From the NCBI GenBank assembly GCA_023251415.1, contig JAHEYX010000038.1, positions 1-14,333 on the forward strand: DNA of 14,333 bases, in the 5' to 3' direction. Below are positions 13,341-14,333 of the stretch, in pieces. Position 1 is the first letter of the stretch. Each line of letters begins with the position of its first letter. The notes under the pieces were generated by a model that saw nothing but the letters and a program-made list of their open reading frames with translations, made no database searches and had not been told where the DNA came from. This DNA is from Chitinophagales bacterium. Lineage in GTDB: Bacteria; Bacteroidota; Bacteroidia; Chitinophagales; CAIODY01. The translations under genes were made by a program, and so were the position numbers.

Positions 13341-14333
13341 ATGGCTATATTAGGAAGCATTATTCGAAATGCTCTTCAACTACGCAAACGATTTCAGCTT
13401 TCGAATCAACAAACGCCGTATTTAAAACAACGGAAACAGTTGATTAAGCTGCTCAAAAAAGCCGAAGACACCGATATTGGCTGGGAATATGATTTTACCC
13501 GAATTCTATTTAGTAAGAAGAATATGGAACAGGAATTTAAAAACCGTGTTCCGGTTCATACCTATAATGCCATTTTTGAAAAATGGTGGAATAGAACTTT
13601 AAATGGTGAACCCAATGTTTGCTGGCCCGGTAAAGTAAAGTATTTTGCATTAAGCAGTGGCACCAGTGAAAGTGGCAGCAAACGTATTCCGATTACAACC
13701 GAAATGCTTCGAAGTATAAAACGAACCAGTGTTCGACAAATACTTGAACTAACAGAATTCAACTTGCCCGACGAAACCTTTTGGAAAGGTGCACTGTTGC
13801 TCGGCGGAAGTACCCGACTATCATTTAAACATCAATATTATGAAGGCGATTTAAGCGGCATCAGTGCTAAGCATCGCCCACTTTGGTTTCAGCGGTATTA
13901 TAAGCCGGGAAGTAAAATCGCTTCTCAAAAAAACTGGGACAAAAAAATAAATCAAATCGTAGAAAATGCCCCTAACTGGGATATTGGCTTTATAGTTGGC
14001 ATTCCGGCCTGGGTGCAAATACTGCTAGAGAAAATTATTGAACGCTATCAACTCAAGACCATTCATGATATTTGGCCAAACTTAAATCTCTACATCCACA
14101 GCGGTGTAGCGTTTGACCCGTATGAAAAAGCTTTTGATAAATTGTTCGGGAAACCCGTTCAACGTATGGAAAGTTACTTGGCTTCAGAAGGCTTTTTTGC
14201 TTTTCAAACACGCCCGAATCAGCATGCCATGAATATGGTGTTGAATAATGGTATCTTCTACGAGTTTATTCCCTTCGACGAACAACACTTTGACAGTAAT
14301 GGCGATTTGATTGATGGCTCCAAAACGTTACTC
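13341..14333 (+). CDS. GH3-family adenylate-forming enzyme, N-terminal 331 residues (runs off the window)
   Basis: The open frame from ATG 13341 continues to the last base. It matches the GH3 family (auxin/jasmonate-responsive GH3 and JAR1 in plants, with bacterial homologues), which activates a carboxylic acid with ATP and in plants joins it to an amino acid. Visible signatures are the phosphate-binding loop ALSSGTSESGSK (103-114), typical of ANL-type enzymes, and the second motif YLASEGFFAFQ (279-289). LYIHSGVAFDPY (250-261) lies between them. The N-terminal helix-rich segment (MAILGSIIRNALQLRKR) is typical of Bacteroidota members, which are about 500 residues long, so roughly a third is missing. 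Acyl substrate and acceptor are unknown for the bacterial proteins. It is co-directional with the dioxygenase but has its own -7 box. Cytoplasmic. Confidence 0.9.
   Translation, partial: MAILGSIIRNALQLRKRFQLSNQQTPYLKQRKQLIKLLKKAEDTDIGWEYDFTRILFSKKNMEQEFKNRVPVHTYNAIFEKWWNRTLNGEPNVCWPGKVKYFALSSGTSESGSKRIPITTEMLRSIKRTSVRQILELTEFNLPDETFWKGALLLGGSTRLSFKHQYYEGDLSGISAKHRPLWFQRYYKPGSKIASQKNWDKKINQIVENAPNWDIGFIVGIPAWVQILLEKIIERYQLKTIHDIWPNLNLYIHSGVAFDPYEKAFDKLFGKPVQRMESYLASEGFFAFQTRPNQHAMNMVLNNGIFYEFIPFDEQHFDSNGDLIDGSKTLL

Noticed and set aside
1..14333. CRISPR arrays, insertion sequences, riboswitches, toxin-antitoxin or defence genes
   Set aside because: No regularly spaced repeats, transposase motifs, terminal inverted repeats, known riboswitch cores or small paired toxin-like frames were seen.

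Overview
The window looks like a chromosomal segment of a Bacteroidota bacterium (Flavobacteriia, Sphingobacteriia or Chitinophagia type). The signs are an AT-rich composition, A-rich leaders without Shine-Dalgarno sequences, repeated copies of the Bacteroidota -7 promoter element TAnnTTTG, a protein with a type IX secretion (T9SS) C-terminal sorting domain, and family members typical of the phylum (DUF2723/GT117, DUF5723, GH3-like, EGF-bearing lipoprotein). Most of it is ordinary core genome. I see no mobile element, CRISPR array, phage or defence system, and no convincing new multi-gene system.

Layout. The left edge holds the 3' end of thymidine kinase (2-241). A 611-residue secreted T9SS cargo protein follows (375-2210) and ends in a strong hairpin terminator. 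The T-tract of that terminator runs into the promoter of a tRNA-Met(CAT) gene (2327-2400). About 450 bp without an intact gene, possibly carrying a decayed reading frame, separates it from a convergent tRNA-Gln(TTG) (2854-2926, minus). Next come a 1015-residue DUF2723 membrane glycosyltransferase-like protein (3096-6143) and a small EGF-like lipoprotein (6227-6793), closed by a probably bidirectional terminator.

The minus-strand block 10496-6936 reads as an operon: PhoH-family ATPase (GTG start), a lipoprotein of unknown function, then a DUF5723 outer-membrane beta-barrel protein, with 16-19 bp gaps. Divergent from phoH is a SAM hydroxide adenosyltransferase-family protein (TTG start) whose conserved active-site motifs are largely lost. 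It converges on an SDR oxidoreductase (minus), only 5 bp apart. The right edge carries tryptophan 2,3-dioxygenase (12347-13258) and the first 331 codons of a GH3-family adenylate-forming enzyme (13341 to the edge).

How the genes may work together. The strongest links are the phoH-lipoprotein-DUF5723 unit and the possible relation between the GT117-like enzyme and exported proteins that carry Bacteroidota O-glycosylation-type D-S/T-x motifs. The dioxygenase and GH3 gene are adjacent and co-oriented, but each has its own -7 element, so they may not be one pathway. A sequence-wide oddity is a strong excess of CCGG over GGCC and CGCG.
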